Positions 9,544 through 20,019 of a stretch of DNA of 64,000 bases are shown here, one piece after another. The stretch is from Afipia sp. GAS231 (GTDB lineage Bacteria > Pseudomonadota > Alphaproteobacteria > Rhizobiales > Xanthobacteraceae): the NCBI RefSeq assembly GCF_900103365.1, contig NZ_LT629703.1, forward strand, positions 4,526,001-4,590,000, written 5' to 3'. Position 1 is the first letter of the stretch, and each line of letters starts with the position of its first letter. The notes below the pieces were generated by a model. It searched no databases. It saw only the letters and a list, made by a program, of their open reading frames with translations, and was not told where the DNA came from. Position numbers and translations under genes: made by a program.

Positions 9544-11898
9544 ATGAAGATAGTCTGCATTGGGGGCGGCCCCGCCGGCCTATACTTCGGGCTGCTCATG
9601 AAGAAGCTTCATCCGTCGCATGACGTGACAGTGGTTGAGCGCAACAAGCCCTACGACACCTTTGGTTGGGGCGTCGTGTTCTCGGATGCGACCATGGAAA
9701 ACATGGAGCGCTGGGACCCCGAGACCTGCGGAGAAATCCGCCAGTCCTTCAGTCACTGGGATGATATCGACCTGTTGTTCAAGGGCGGGCGTATTCGTTC
9801 CGGTGGGCACGGCTTTGTGGGAATCGGCCGCAAGAAGCTGCTTAACATTCTGCAGGCCCGTTGCGAGCGGCTGGGCGTGAAGCTCGTTTTCGAATGCGAA
9901 GCCGGCTCAGACGAAGATTATTCTGACGCGGACCTTGTGATTGCCAGCGACGGCATCAATTCGAGAATCCGGGAAAAATACGCGGCCACCTTCAAGCCGG
10001 ATATCGTCGTGCGTCCTAATCGCTTCATCTGGCTTGGAACACACAAGTTGTATGACGCATTCACGTTCGACTTCCAGCGCACCGAACACGGCTGGTTCCA
10101 GGCCCACATCTACAAATTCGACAAGGAAACCTCGACGTTCATTGTCGAGTGTCCGGAACACGTCTGGCTTGCCCATGGTTTGGATAAGGCCGACCAGGAT
10201 CAGTCGATCGCCTTTTGCGAGAAGCTGTTTGCGGACAATCTCGAGGGCGCCAAGCTGATGAGCAATGCGCCCCATCTTCGTGGATCGGCCTGGTTGAATT
10301 TCCAGCGGGTCGTTTGCGAACAATGGTGGCTGAAAAACCGCAATGGCAGCCATGTGGTGCTCATGGGCGACGCTGTCCACACTGCGCACTTCGCCATTGG
10401 TTCGGGCACCAAGCTTGCAATCGAGGATGCGATTGAGCTGGCCCGCCAGTTCAAAATTCATGGCGACAAGCCCGAGAATATTCCGGGCGTTCTCGCGCAG
10501 TATCAGGAAGCCCGTCGCATCGAGACGCTCAGGCTGCAGAACGCGGCCTGGAATGCGATGGAATGGTTCGAGGTTTGCGGGGAACGCTATTGCGACCAGC
10601 TTGAGCCCGAGCAATTCATGTACTCAATGCTGACCCGCAGCCAGCGGATCAGTCACGAGAATTTGCGACTGCGTGACAAGGGGTGGCTTGAGGGGTACGA
10701 GAAATGGTTCGCGGCGCGCACTCCGTTGGAGCGGGCGCCATCGCTGCGTGCTCTGCCGCCGATGTTCACGCCCTTCAAGCTGCGTTCGGTGACACTGAAG
10801 AACCGGGTCGTCGTCTCCCCGATGGCGCAATATTCCGCCGTCGATGGCATTCCCGGTGACTATCACCTGGTGCATCTGGGCGCCCGAGCGATGGGCGGCG
10901 CCGGCATGGTGGTCGCCGAAATGACCTGCCCAAGCCCGGAAGCGCGCATTACGCCCGGCTGCCCCGGCCTGTGGAACGACGAGCAGATGCAGGCCTGGAA
11001 GCGCATCGTGGACTGGGTGCACGGCATTTCTGATGCGAAGATCGCTATGCAGATCGGGCATTCCGGCGCCAAGGGTTCGACCCGCCGCCCATGGGACGGC
11101 ATCGATAAGCCGTTGCCCGAAAGCGGTGGCGAACCGAACTGGCCGCTCGTCAGTGCCTCTCCGCAGCAATACCTCGAAGGCGAAAGCCAGTTATCGCGCG
11201 CCATGACGCGGGACGAGATGGATCGCGTCCGCGACGAATTTGTCGTCGCGACGCGCCGCGCCGGACAGGCCGGGTTTGACTGGCTCGAACTGCACTGCGC
11301 GCACGGCTATCTGCTCTCGAGTTTCATTTCCCCGCTGACCAATCACCGTGACGACGAATATGGCGGCTCGCTGCAGAACCGGCTGCGTTACCCGCTGGAA
11401 GTGTTCCGCGCGGTACGCGCCGCATGGCCGGAACATCTGCCAATGTCGGTGCGAATTTCCGCCCATGACTGGGTGGAAGGCGGCATCACGCCGGCGGACG
11501 CGGTTGAAATCGCCAAGGCATTCAAGGCGGCGGGGGCGGATCTGATCGACTGCTCGTCAGGCCAGGTCAGCAAGAAGGAAAAGATTACGTTCGGACGCAT
11601 GTTCCAGACTCCCTTCGCCGACCGGGTGCGGCAGGAGGCCGGAATTGCGACGATCGCGGTCGGGGCGATCAGCGAAGCTGATCATGTGAACTCCATCATC
11701 GCGGCCGGCCGCGCCGACCTGTGCGCCGTTGCGCGACCGCATCTGGCCAATCCGGCATGGACGCTGACCGAATCTGCGAAGATTGGCTTCACGGAAGTGA
11801 GTTGGCCCCAACAATACCGCTCGGCGAAGGTCCAGATGGAGGCAAACTTCGCCCGCGAGAAGGCGATGGCTGCACTGCCTGTGCCCGAAAAGCTCTGA
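9544..11898 (+). CDS. 2-aminobenzoyl-CoA monooxygenase/reductase (or salicylyl-CoA 5-hydroxylase/oxidoreductase)
   Basis: Two-domain flavoenzyme (784 aa) that hydroxylates and reduces the ring of an aryl-CoA thioester, giving a non-aromatic product that beta-oxidation-like enzymes can open. Residues 1 to about 395 form an FAD aromatic hydroxylase ([10 protein letters not shown] near the N-terminus, [14 protein letters not shown] later). From about residue 408 an old-yellow-enzyme (OYE) domain follows ([20 protein letters not shown]; catalytic-pocket [19 protein letters not shown]). This fusion is characteristic of the anthranilate (2-aminobenzoate) CoA pathway known from Azoarcus evansii (abmA-like). 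It is the first gene of an operon running to 19.2 kb and lies behind a putative operator. 2-Aminobenzoyl-CoA is favoured over salicylyl-CoA because of the RidA module downstream. Confidence 0.88.
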   Translation: MKIVCIGGGPAGLYFGLLMKKLHPSHDVTVVERNKPYDTFGWGVVFSDATMENMERWDPETCGEIRQSFSHWDDIDLLFKGGRIRSGGHGFVGIGRKKLLNILQARCERLGVKLVFECEAGSDEDYSDADLVIASDGINSRIREKYAATFKPDIVVRPNRFIWLGTHKLYDAFTFDFQRTEHGWFQAHIYKFDKETSTFIVECPEHVWLAHGLDKADQDQSIAFCEKLFADNLEGAKLMSNAPHLRGSAWLNFQRVVCEQWWLKNRNGSHVVLMGDAVHTAHFAIGSGTKLAIEDAIELARQFKIHGDKPENIPGVLAQYQEARRIETLRLQNAAWNAMEWFEVCGERYCDQLEPEQFMYSMLTRSQRISHENLRLRDKGWLEGYEKWFAARTPLERAPSLRALPPMFTPFKLRSVTLKNRVVVSPMAQYSAVDGIPGDYHLVHLGARAMGGAGMVVAEMTCPSPEARITPGCPGLWNDEQMQAWKRIVDWVHGISDAKIAMQIGHSGAKGSTRRPWDGIDKPLPESGGEPNWPLVSASPQQYLEGESQLSRAMTRDEMDRVRDEFVVATRRAGQAGFDWLELHCAHGYLLSSFISPLTNHRDDEYGGSLQNRLRYPLEVFRAVRAAWPEHLPMSVRISAHDWVEGGITPADAVEIAKAFKAAGADLIDCSSGQVSKKEKITFGRMFQTPFADRVRQEAGIATIAVGAISEADHVNSIIAAGRADLCAVARPHLANPAWTLTESAKIGFTEVSWPQQYRSAKVQMEANFAREKAMAALPVPEKL

Positions 11899-11903
11899 CG
11901 TCG

Positions 11904-12686
11904 ATGGTCGACGGTATCGTTTCATCCCTTGCCGGCCGACGTGCGGTTGTGACCGGCGCCGCTCGCGGCATCGGTGCGGCGATCGCGCGGCGTCTAGCCG
12001 CGGATGGCGCGCACCTCACGCTGCTCGGACGGCAGGAAGGGCCCCTGCAGGAGCTTGCCGCCGAACTTCCTGCTTCCGCTGAGCCGCAAGTGATCGTCTG
12101 CGACGTCGCTGATCCGGCGGTGGTTAAGCTGGCGTTCGGAAAGATCTCGGGCGGCACCGCGCACATCCTGATCAACAACGCGGGGCAGGCGGCGAGTGCG
12201 CCGTTTGGCCGGACCAGTGACGAATTGTGGCAGCGGATGCTCGCGGTCAACCTGACCGGTACATTTCTATGCGCGCGCGCGGCGCTGCCGGGAATGCTTG
12301 CGGCCCGGTGGGGCCGCATCGTGAATATCTCCAGCACGGCAGGCCAGCGCGGTTACGCCTATGTCAGCGCCTACGCGGCGGCTAAACACGGTGTCATTGG
12401 CTTGACCCGCTCGCTGGCGCTGGAAGCTGCCTCCAAGGGCATTACCGTCAACGCGGTGTGCCCGGGGTACACAGAAACCGACCTGTTGCGCGAGAGTATA
12501 GATAATGTCGTCGCCAAGACCGGGCGCGGTGCCGAAGAAGCGCGCGCCGAATTCGCGCGGCACAATCCACAGGAACGGATCATCCAGCCCGAAGAAGTCG
12601 CCAGCACCGTAGCCTGGCTGTGCAGTTCCGGTGCGAGCGCCATCAATGGCCAGTCGATCTCCGTCAGTGGCGGCGAGGTAATGTGA
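11904..12686 (+). CDS. Short-chain dehydrogenase, probable 3-hydroxyacyl-CoA dehydrogenase step
   Basis: NAD(P)-dependent SDR of 260 aa. The cofactor loop [13 protein letters not shown], the NNAG motif, and the catalytic S...YxxxK set (ISSTAG then YAAAK) are all present, so it should be active. The ATG at 11904 is 6 bases after the upstream stop; a longer upstream frame overlaps the hydroxylase gene and is rejected. In this operon it most likely oxidises the 3-hydroxyacyl-CoA intermediate of the ring-cleavage sequence. Confidence 0.85.
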   Translation: MVDGIVSSLAGRRAVVTGAARGIGAAIARRLAADGAHLTLLGRQEGPLQELAAELPASAEPQVIVCDVADPAVVKLAFGKISGGTAHILINNAGQAASAPFGRTSDELWQRMLAVNLTGTFLCARAALPGMLAARWGRIVNISSTAGQRGYAYVSAYAAAKHGVIGLTRSLALEAASKGITVNAVCPGYTETDLLRESIDNVVAKTGRGAEEARAEFARHNPQERIIQPEEVASTVAWLCSSGASAINGQSISVSGGEVM

Positions 12687-12687
12687 G

Positions 12688-13272
12688 ATGGAAAAGCCGC
12701 CTAAATTGAAGTTGGCGGATGCGCTGGACGAAAACAGCATCGGGCGCGAGGCCCGCGCGCAGTCGACTGACCATGGTGTGGTTAAGTTATGGTTGCGGCT
12801 GCTCTCATGCAGCACCCAAATCGAGCAGGAAATACGTAGCCGCCTGCGTAAGCGCTTCGAGACAACCTTGCCTCGCTTCGATTATCTTGCCCAGCTCGAG
12901 CGCTACCCCGAAGGCCTGCGGATGAGCGCGCTTTCGCGATACCTGATGGTGACCGGCGGTAATGTAACGGGCCTTACCGATCAATTGGTGGCCGATGGCT
13001 GGGTCGAGCGGGCGTCTGATAGCTTCGACCGCCGTTCGATGATCGTCAAGCTCACCGTCGCCGGCCGCAAGCAATTCCTGCTGATGGCCGAAGCGCATGA
13101 GGCCTGGCTGGTGGAAATGCTCGACGGCCTCGGCATCGACCAAAGGGACGCGCTCCACGAGCTCCTTGGTCAGTTTCGAGTTCATCTGTCCCGAAAGGAA
13201 ATCGACGCTCCCAGTGAGAGATCGAGCAGTCCAGGCAAGCCCCGCCGGAACAATCGCAAGGAAATTCGATGA
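12688..13272 (+). CDS. MarR-family regulator inside the aminobenzoyl-CoA operon
   Basis: Winged-helix MarR regulator (194 aa). The DNA-binding core is visible at [20 protein letters not shown] (recognition helix region) followed by the wing with [10 protein letters not shown]. Regulators at this position in aryl-CoA operons usually repress the operon and release DNA on binding an aryl-CoA; that is family knowledge, not shown here. It is closely related in the core to the MarR at 40971. Its gene starts 1 base after the SDR stop and overlaps the next gene in ATGA, so it is made with the enzymes. The basic C-terminal tail ([11 protein letters not shown]) is unusual. Confidence 0.88.
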   Translation: MEKPPKLKLADALDENSIGREARAQSTDHGVVKLWLRLLSCSTQIEQEIRSRLRKRFETTLPRFDYLAQLERYPEGLRMSALSRYLMVTGGNVTGLTDQLVADGWVERASDSFDRRSMIVKLTVAGRKQFLLMAEAHEAWLVEMLDGLGIDQRDALHELLGQFRVHLSRKEIDAPSERSSSPGKPRRNNRKEIR

Positions 13273-14120
13273 CCTCGCATCTCGATCCCGCGTTGGTGGA
13301 AGGTAATCGCCGCCAGTTCAACGGCTATCGAGCCGTGAATTTCCGCTGGCAGGTGGAAGGCGGCGTTGCCACCATCGCCCTCAACCGTCCTGAGCGCAAG
13401 AACCCTCTCACCTTTGCGAGCTACGCGGAGCTGCGTGATCTGTTTCGTCTGCTTGCCTATGCAACCGACGTGCACGCCGTCGTGATTGCGGGGGCCGGCG
13501 ACAATTTCTGCTCTGGCGGCGATGTGCACGAGATCATTGGCCCCTTGGTGCAGCTTAGTGCGCCGGATCTGCTGACGTTCACACGCATGACCGGCGATCT
13601 CGTGCTTGCGATGCGCCGCTGTCCGCAGCCCATCGTGGCGGCGGTCGATGGCGTATGCGCCGGTGCCGGCGCGATTGTCGCGATGGCGAGCGATCTGCGT
13701 CTGGGCACGGCGCGAAGCAAGGTCGCCTTTCTGTTCAATCGGGTGGGCCTGGCGGGCTGCGACATGGGAGCCTGCGCGATTCTGCCGCGGATCATTGGTC
13801 AAGGTCGTGCCAGCGAACTGCTCTACAGCGGTCGCTCACTGGGTGGCGAGGAGGGGGAACGCTGGGGCTTCTTCAACCGACTTGTGACGCCGGAGAATCT
13901 TCTGACGGAGGCAGCGAGCCTGGCCCGTGATTTCGCGGCCGGTCCCACCTTTGCCAACGGGATCACCAAGACCATGCTGCACCAGGAATGGTCCATGACG
14001 ATCGAGCAATCGATCGAGGCTGAAGCGCAGGCGCAGGCGCTGTGCATGCTCACCCAGGACTTCAAGCGGGCTTATGAGGCTTTCGTCGATCGTCGCAAGC
14101 CGGCATTCGAAGGCAATTGA
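13269..14120 (+). CDS. Enoyl-CoA hydratase/isomerase-family protein
   Basis: Crotonase-fold enzyme (283 aa) expected to hydrate or open the alicyclic enoyl-CoA made by the upstream flavoenzyme. Seen: the N-terminal strand [14 protein letters not shown], the first oxyanion-hole segment [13 protein letters not shown] and the second, [20 protein letters not shown]. The start overlaps the MarR stop (ATGA). It sits 12 bases before the acyl-CoA dehydrogenase gene. The exact reaction within the anthranilate pathway cannot be fixed from sequence. Confidence 0.85.
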   Translation: MTSHLDPALVEGNRRQFNGYRAVNFRWQVEGGVATIALNRPERKNPLTFASYAELRDLFRLLAYATDVHAVVIAGAGDNFCSGGDVHEIIGPLVQLSAPDLLTFTRMTGDLVLAMRRCPQPIVAAVDGVCAGAGAIVAMASDLRLGTARSKVAFLFNRVGLAGCDMGACAILPRIIGQGRASELLYSGRSLGGEEGERWGFFNRLVTPENLLTEAASLARDFAAGPTFANGITKTMLHQEWSMTIEQSIEAEAQAQALCMLTQDFKRAYEAFVDRRKPAFEGN

Positions 14121-14132
14121 GAGGGACATGAC

Positions 14133-15308
14133 ATGACCGATACAAGCTATCTGGACTGGCCATTTTTTGAGCCGCGTCACCGTGAATTGGCGTTGACGCT
14201 GGATGCATGGGCCAAACGCTTAGTGTCGCAACACCATGGCCATGACATCGATGCCGAATGCCGAGCGCTGGTGCGTGCTCTGGGGGCGGACGGCTGGCTG
14301 AGCAATGCCGTCGGCGGTCGCGAATGGGGCGGCGCCACGGATGCCATCGATACGCGCGCGATCTGTCTGATCCGCGAGACGCTGGCGCGCCATTCGGGCC
14401 TCGCCGACTTTGCATTTGCCATGCAGGGTCTGGGTTCCGGCGCGATCAGTCTGGCCGGCACCGACAAGCAGAAAGCACGCTACCTGACGCGCGTTGCGCG
14501 CGGTGAAGCGATCGCGGCATTTGCTCTCTCGGAGGCTGCGGCCGGTTCGGACGTCGCCGCCATGAGTTGCGCCGCAAGGGCCGACGGCAGCGACTACGTG
14601 CTCGATGGCGAGAAGACCTGGATATCGAATGGTGGTATCGCCGATTTCTACGTTGTTTTCGCGCGCACCGGCGAGGCGCCAGGGGCGAGGGGTATCAGCG
14701 CCTTCATCGTTGATGCCGACACGCCGGGATTCGAGATCGCCGAGCGTATCAATGTCATCGCGCCGCATCCGCTGGCGCGCTTGCGATTTACCAATTGCCG
14801 CGTGAGCGAGACGCAGCGCGTGGGTGCACCGGGCGAAGGATTCAAGGTGGCGATGCGCACGCTCGACGTGTTCCGCACGTCGGTTGCGGCGGCTGCTGTT
14901 GGGTTCGCGCGTCGCGCATTGGCCGAGGGGTTCGCGCGGGCCACGAGCCGCAAGATGTTCAATGGCGTGCTATCCGATTTCCAGCTCACTCAGGCCAAGT
15001 TGGCGCAGATGGCGACTACGATCGATAGCGCCGCCCTTCTGACCTATCGCGCTGCCTGGCAGCGCGACCAGGGCCGCAATGTCACCAAGGAAGCGGCGAT
15101 GGCTAAGATGGTGGCTACTGAGGGTGCGCAGCAGGTTATTGACGCCGCGGTGCAGCTCTGGGGCGGCCTGGGCGTGGTTTCCGAAATGCCCGTCGAACGT
15201 TTGTACCGCGAGATCCGCGCGCTGCGGATCTATGAGGGCGCCACCGAAGTACAGCAGCTGATCATCGCGCGCGAGTTGTTGCGCAGCGTCAGTCAAAGTC
15301 CCGGCTAG
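14133..15308 (+). CDS. Acyl-CoA dehydrogenase of the aminobenzoyl-CoA pathway
   Basis: FAD-dependent acyl-CoA dehydrogenase (391 aa). The signature [17 protein letters not shown] (FAD and substrate contacts) and the C-terminal [16 protein letters not shown] with the catalytic-base glutamate are present. It most likely oxidises an alicyclic or linear acyl-CoA intermediate between ring reduction and thiolysis. Normal length, no gaps. The next gene starts 115 bases downstream. Confidence 0.87.
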   Translation: MTDTSYLDWPFFEPRHRELALTLDAWAKRLVSQHHGHDIDAECRALVRALGADGWLSNAVGGREWGGATDAIDTRAICLIRETLARHSGLADFAFAMQGLGSGAISLAGTDKQKARYLTRVARGEAIAAFALSEAAAGSDVAAMSCAARADGSDYVLDGEKTWISNGGIADFYVVFARTGEAPGARGISAFIVDADTPGFEIAERINVIAPHPLARLRFTNCRVSETQRVGAPGEGFKVAMRTLDVFRTSVAAAAVGFARRALAEGFARATSRKMFNGVLSDFQLTQAKLAQMATTIDSAALLTYRAAWQRDQGRNVTKEAAMAKMVATEGAQQVIDAAVQLWGGLGVVSEMPVERLYREIRALRIYEGATEVQQLIIARELLRSVSQSPG

Positions 15309-15423
15309 TGGTTCCGATTGAATCAGAATCGACGCTCTCTAGTTTGAAGTGTCTTCCTGGCGCGAACCGGCATCCACTTCGCTTGGAAATGCTCTGGATC
15401 GAACTGCCGTAACGAGGTCTTTC

Positions 15424-17034
15424 ATGCCCAGTGCCCACATAGACACCTTCGCTCGCGACAGGTTGCCTGCCCCGGAACTGCAGCCGGAGTTCCTGTTCGA
15501 ATTGCCGGAGCTGACGTTTCCGGAGCGGATGAATTGTGCGACCGAGCTTCTCGACCGCCATGTTATCGAAGGACGCGGGGAACGCGTCTGCATCCGCGCG
15601 CCCGGTCTGACCTGGACTTATAGTGACTTGAAGGACAAGGCTGATCGTATCGCGCATGTGCTGGTCAATGAGATGGGTCTCATTCCGGGCAATCGCGTGC
15701 TGTTGCGCGCGCCCAACAATCCGATGCTCGCGGCTTGCTGGTTTGCTGTAATCAAGGCCGGCGGCATTGCGGTGGCAACCATGCCGTTGCTGCGCGCCAA
15801 GGAATTGAAGGCTATCATCGACATCGGTCAGGTCAGTCACGCGCTGTGTGACGCCAGCCTGGCGGACGACATGCGTGAAGCTTCGCAGGCTTGTCCGGAC
15901 ATGCGCTGGATGCGTCACTTCAACTATGATGGCCCGGATAGCCTCGAGCACGCCATGGAGCGCTTTTCCCCCCCGTTCGAGAACGTCGACACCGCCTCGG
16001 ACGACATCTGCTTGCTGGGCTTTACGTCGGGAACCACAGGCGTGCCGAAGGCAACGATGCATTTCCATCGGGATATTATGGCAAGCTGCCGCTGCTGGCC
16101 GCCGCACGTGTTGCGCGCGATGCCTGACGACGTGTTCATTGGCAGCCCGCCCCTGGCATTTACCTTCGGCCTGGGTGGCATGCTGCTTTTCCCGATGTCG
16201 ATTGGCGCCTCGACGGTATTGCTCGAAAAGTGCAGCCCTCCGCAATTGCTCGACGCTATCAAGGAATTTGGCGCCACCGTGCTATTCACGGCGCCGACAT
16301 CGTACCGGACCTTGGCGGCACGCGGTGTGGAGCTGCGCAGGACGCCGCTGCGCAAATGCGTCTCGGCCGGCGAGGCGTTGCCGGCATCGACGCGGGCGTT
16401 GTGGAAGGAGGCGACCGGAATCGAATTGATCGACGGCATCGGCGCGACCGAGATGCTGCACATCTTCATTTCAGCTGACGAGGCGAACGCACGGCCTGGC
16501 GCCACGGGACTTCCCGTGCCCGGCTATCGGGCCGAAGTGGTTGACGACAACGATCACGAAGTGCCGCCCGGCGTGGTTGGAAAGTTGCGCGTAAAGGGAC
16601 CGACCGGCTGCCGCTATCTCGCTGACGATCGCCAGAAGAGCTATGTTCGGAATGGATGGAACTACACGGGAGACGCCTATATGCGCGACGCCGACGGCTA
16701 TTTCTACTACCACGCGCGCACCGACGACATGATCATTTCGGCTGGATACAACATTGCTAGCCCTGAGATCGAGGACGCCTTGATGCTGCATCCGGCGGTG
16801 GCCGAATGTGGTGTGATTGGCGAGCCGGATGAAGAACGCGGTCAAATCGTCAAGGCCTTTGTCGTCCTGAGGCCCGGCCATGTTGCCGACGAAACGATGG
16901 TCAAAACGCTGCAGGATTTCGTCAAGAAGACCGTGGCGCCCTATAAATATCCGCGCGCGGTGGCCTTCATCGAGAAGCTGCCAAGAACGCAGACGGGGAA
17001 GCTGCAGCGGTTCAAGCTGCACGATTTTCACTAG
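15424..17034 (+). CDS. Aryl-CoA ligase (2-aminobenzoate/benzoate-CoA ligase family)
   Basis: AMP-forming acid-CoA ligase (536 aa) that activates the aromatic acid, the entry reaction of the pathway. Motifs: phosphate loop FTSGTTGVPKATMHFH, the GIGATEMLHIF segment of the benzoate-CoA ligase group, the TGDAYMRDADGYF hinge, and the catalytic lysine in PRTQTGKLQRF. The start at 15424 (MPSAHIDTF) follows AACGAGG; an in-frame ATG 75 bases upstream lacks a ribosome site and family similarity. Together with the ring hydroxylase it points to 2-aminobenzoate as substrate (abmG-like). Confidence 0.88.
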   Translation: MPSAHIDTFARDRLPAPELQPEFLFELPELTFPERMNCATELLDRHVIEGRGERVCIRAPGLTWTYSDLKDKADRIAHVLVNEMGLIPGNRVLLRAPNNPMLAACWFAVIKAGGIAVATMPLLRAKELKAIIDIGQVSHALCDASLADDMREASQACPDMRWMRHFNYDGPDSLEHAMERFSPPFENVDTASDDICLLGFTSGTTGVPKATMHFHRDIMASCRCWPPHVLRAMPDDVFIGSPPLAFTFGLGGMLLFPMSIGASTVLLEKCSPPQLLDAIKEFGATVLFTAPTSYRTLAARGVELRRTPLRKCVSAGEALPASTRALWKEATGIELIDGIGATEMLHIFISADEANARPGATGLPVPGYRAEVVDDNDHEVPPGVVGKLRVKGPTGCRYLADDRQKSYVRNGWNYTGDAYMRDADGYFYYHARTDDMIISAGYNIASPEIEDALMLHPAVAECGVIGEPDEERGQIVKAFVVLRPGHVADETMVKTLQDFVKKTVAPYKYPRAVAFIEKLPRTQTGKLQRFKLHDFH

Positions 17035-17090
17035 CCCTATCGGCAATACCGGTGACCCCGACCTTCGCACCCACTTTGTCGGAGCCTGAC

Positions 17091-17957
17091 GTGGCAAACG
17101 AACCTATCCGGCGTTCACGTTTTGAAAGAACGATGCGTATTCGCTTCAGCGACTGCGACCCGTCCGGCATCGTGTTTTTTCCGCAGTATTTCGTCCGCTT
17201 GAACGGTCTGGTCGAGGATTGGATCACGGATGGTCTCGGTATTTCCTATGCCGACCTGATTGGCAGCCGCCGCATCGGCATGCCAACCGTGAGCTTGCAG
17301 ACCGACTTTCGCGCCATCAGTCGCTTGGGCGACGTCGTCTCTTTCGGTCTCCAAGTGGAAAAAATCGGGACACGCTCCCTGGTGCTTTTGCTGTATTGTA
17401 GATCTGGTGGCGAGGAGCGTCTCCGGGCGCGCCAAGTCATCGTCACAACAAGCCTTCAAACGCACTGGGCCACGCCAATCCCGCCGGACCTTCGCGTCGC
17501 CATTGAACGCTTCTGCGATGCTTGCTCATCGCAAATAACCACTGGATCAACAAGGAAATCAGCGATGCATACATTGTTGCCACAAGGCTGGAAGCGTCCA
17601 AAGGGTTACGCCAATGGTGTCTCGGTCACCGGCCGGCAGATCTTCGTGTCGGGTATGATTGGCTGGGACGCCAACGAGGTATTCCACACCGACGATTTCG
17701 CAGGGCAGGCGCGGCAAGCCCTGCAGAACATCGTGGCCGTGCTCGGCGCAGGCGACGCAAAGCCTGCGCACATCTCGCGCATGACCTGGTACGTAATGGA
17801 CAAACGGGAATACCTGACTGCGTTGCCTTCCATCGGCGCGGCGTTTCGCGAAATTATCGGCAGTTATGACATCGCCATGACGGCGGTTCAGGTCAGCGCG
17901 TTGATGGACGACCGCGCGAGAGTTGAAATCGAAGTCACTGCCGTCGTGCCTGAATGA
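17091..17957 (+). CDS. Fused acyl-CoA thioesterase (4HBT hot-dog) and RidA enamine deaminase
   Basis: A single 288-aa reading frame carrying two normally separate proteins. The first part (about residues 1-150) is a 4-hydroxybenzoyl-CoA-thioesterase-type hot-dog domain (MRIRFSDCDPSGIVFFPQYF, with the catalytic aspartate in that loop). The second (about 160-288) is a RidA domain (MHTLLPQGWKRPKGYANGVS, VSGMIGWD, and the arginine region near the end). RidA proteins hydrolyse enamine/imine intermediates, which fits release of the amino nitrogen of ring-reduced 2-aminobenzoyl-CoA. An ATG at 17565 with AAGGAAA before it could let the RidA part also be made alone. The GTG start at 17091 has GGAG upstream; an earlier GTG at 17052 is less likely. 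Confidence 0.82.
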   Translation: MANEPIRRSRFERTMRIRFSDCDPSGIVFFPQYFVRLNGLVEDWITDGLGISYADLIGSRRIGMPTVSLQTDFRAISRLGDVVSFGLQVEKIGTRSLVLLLYCRSGGEERLRARQVIVTTSLQTHWATPIPPDLRVAIERFCDACSSQITTGSTRKSAMHTLLPQGWKRPKGYANGVSVTGRQIFVSGMIGWDANEVFHTDDFAGQARQALQNIVAVLGAGDAKPAHISRMTWYVMDKREYLTALPSIGAAFREIIGSYDIAMTAVQVSALMDDRARVEIEVTAVVPE

Positions 17958-18006
17958 CAACGCGGGTCGTGCAAATGTCCACGCAAAATGTTGAGGAGAA
18001 CCTGAC

Positions 18007-19188
18007 ATGAGTTCGTCACATGCCGCATTCGATTGGTCCGATCCCCTGCATCTCGGTAACCAGCTGAGCGAGGATGAGCGAGCCGTGCGCGATACCTCGC
18101 AGCAATATTGCCAGGATAGGCTGCTTCCGCGTGTGCTTGAGGCCTTCCGCCACGAGCGCACCGATATCGCGATCTTTCGGGAAATGGGCGAATTGGGTCT
18201 GCTCGGTGCGACTATTCCTGAAGGGTATGGCGGCGCGGGGCTGAATTATGTGAGCTACGGGCTCATTGCACGAGAGGTCGAGCGGGTGGACTCCGGCTAC
18301 CGCTCCATGATGAGCGTGCAGAGTTCGCTGGTGATGGTGCCAATCAACGAATTCGGAAACGAAGCCACCAAGCAAAAATTTCTGCCCAAGCTCGCCAGTG
18401 GAGAGTGGATCGGGTGTTTCGGCCTGACGGAGCCCAACCATGGCTCGGATCCCGGCAGCATGGTCACGCGCGCGCGCAAGGTAAGCGGTGGATACTCTTT
18501 ATCCGGCGCGAAAATGTGGATCACGAACAGCCCGATCGCGGATGTTTTTGTCGTTTGGGCCAAGGATGACGAGGGCTCGATCCGTGGATTTGTGCTGGAG
18601 AAGGGGGCCAAGGGTCTCTCGGCTCCGGTGGTGCACGGCAAGGTCGGCCTGAAGGCCTCCATCACGGGCGAGATCGTTCTGGACGAGGTTTTCTGTCCGG
18701 AAGAGAATGCCTTTCCCCATGTTCGCGGGTTGAAGGGCCCGTTCACATGCCTCAATAGCGCACGCTACGGCATCGCATGGGGCGCGCTCGGTGCAGCGGA
18801 GGATTGCTACCTGCGCGCGCGCCAGTACGTGCTCGACCGCAAGCAGTTCGGCAAGCCTCTCGCGTCGAACCAACTGGTCCAGAAGAAACTCGCCGACATG
18901 CTCACCGACATTACGCTCGGCCTGCAAGGCTGCTTGCGTTTGGGTCGCCTGAAAGATGAGGGCGACGCCGCAGTTGAGATCACCAGCATCATGAAACGCA
19001 ATAGTTGCGGCAAAGCGTTGGAGATTGCCCGAACAGCCCGCGATATGCTCGGCGGTAACGGTATCAGCGACGAGTTTGGCGTCGCGCGGCATCTGGTGAA
19101 CCTTGAGGTGGTGAACACATACGAGGGCACGCACGACATTCACGCGTTGATACTCGGTCGCGCGATCACGGGCATAGCGGCGTTCTGA
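18007..19188 (+). CDS. gcdH: Glutaryl-CoA dehydrogenase
   Basis: Decarboxylating acyl-CoA dehydrogenase (393 aa) converting glutaryl-CoA to crotonyl-CoA. Family signatures are [32 protein letters not shown] and the C-terminal [20 protein letters not shown], with the catalytic glutamate in YEGTHD. GAGGAG precedes the ATG. As last enzyme of the operon it shows where the pathway enters central metabolism: ring carbon leaves as glutaryl-CoA plus acetyl-CoA. Confidence 0.92.
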   Translation: MSSSHAAFDWSDPLHLGNQLSEDERAVRDTSQQYCQDRLLPRVLEAFRHERTDIAIFREMGELGLLGATIPEGYGGAGLNYVSYGLIAREVERVDSGYRSMMSVQSSLVMVPINEFGNEATKQKFLPKLASGEWIGCFGLTEPNHGSDPGSMVTRARKVSGGYSLSGAKMWITNSPIADVFVVWAKDDEGSIRGFVLEKGAKGLSAPVVHGKVGLKASITGEIVLDEVFCPEENAFPHVRGLKGPFTCLNSARYGIAWGALGAAEDCYLRARQYVLDRKQFGKPLASNQLVQKKLADMLTDITLGLQGCLRLGRLKDEGDAAVEITSIMKRNSCGKALEIARTARDMLGGNGISDEFGVARHLVNLEVVNTYEGTHDIHALILGRAITGIAAF

Positions 19189-19279
19189 TACAATCGAAGC
19201 GCCTCAGCCGTTAGCGGAAGCGAGCGGAAGGAGGCGGAGAAGAATCGCCAAAGTTTCACCCCTCAGTTTCTACATAATT

Positions 19280-19585
19280 ATGATTCGTCACATCGTTCTG
19301 TTCAGCGCCAAAAATGAGGCCGACATCGCACGCGTTATCGATGGCCTCGCGCTTCTCGCCAAGATCCCACACGCGCGTCGATTCGAAATTGCGCGCAATG
19401 CAAAAACGGACCAAATTGAAAATAAGATCGATGTCGTCGTCTATGGCGAATTCGATGATGAAACAGCGCTTGCTGCCTATAAAGCACACGCGCTCTATGA
19501 AGAAGCCATCAGGCTCGTACGGCCGCTTCGAGAGCTAAGATTCGCCGTGGACTACGACACAGCAAGCGCCGTGCGGTCCATGTGA
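19280..19585 (+). CDS. Dabb-family (dimeric alpha-beta barrel) small protein
   Basis: A 101-aa single-domain protein with the stress-responsive A/B-barrel pattern (MIRHIVLFSAKNEAD at the start; YGEFDDETALAAYKAHALYEE in the middle). Some relatives are small enzymes acting on polyketide-like or aromatic substrates; most have no known function. It has no strong ribosome site and lies between the anthranilate operon and panD. It may belong with the vitamin genes downstream, but the sequence does not show this. Confidence 0.72.
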   Translation: MIRHIVLFSAKNEADIARVIDGLALLAKIPHARRFEIARNAKTDQIENKIDVVVYGEFDDETALAAYKAHALYEEAIRLVRPLRELRFAVDYDTASAVRSM

Positions 19586-19753
19586 GATAAGTGGTATCAC
19601 AAACAGAAATCGCGTCCTCGTGGTGAATTGTTCAGCGCGACGTTGAATTGGAATGAAATGATTTGGTTCGAGGCGCGCACTGTCTGCGCGGCATTGCAAT
19701 CGTTTCAATGACGGACTGAGGCGAGACTTTCAACTACCGAGGAAGGAGTAATC

Positions 19754-19909
19754 GTGAAGGGGGCGTGGGCGGAGTTTATGGAGGATGACGTTCTCGCAAA
19801 GCCATTACTTGGAGAACGTTTGAACGACGCTCGTTTCAGCCGAGCTAATTTTGATTGGCTAAAGTTTTGTCGGGGAGAAGCCGCCAACCACAATTGTCAT
19901 AGCCTATAG
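19754..19909 (+). CDS. Possible small protein (51 aa), unrecognised
   Basis: A GTG codon with an excellent GGAAGGAG site 5 bases upstream opens a 51-codon frame (MKGAWAEFMEDDVLAKPLLG at the start). I do not recognise it. It sits in the otherwise gene-free 19586-20019 stretch upstream of panD and could be a leader peptide or a chance frame. Confidence 0.25.
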   Translation: MKGAWAEFMEDDVLAKPLLGERLNDARFSRANFDWLKFCRGEAANHNCHSL

Positions 19910-20019
19910 GTGCGCAGCCTATCGGCGCATCTGTACGGCAAGCTTGAAGATTGACCGGAGGCTGAGAGCGTCCTAACGCGATGCCTGCAATTCCGGCCCT
20001 CAAAAAACGGATATCGTCG

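Noticed and set aside
15289..16245. 318-aa minus-strand frame opposite the aryl-CoA ligase
   Set aside because: Shadow frame; no domain and the ligase is unambiguous.
17052..17090. GTG at 17052 as thioesterase start
   Set aside because: The GTG at 17091 has GGAG six bases upstream and gives the normal domain start.
19681..19700. Sigma-54 promoter before panD
   Set aside because: The TTGCA at 19694 has no GG at the required 12-base offset upstream.
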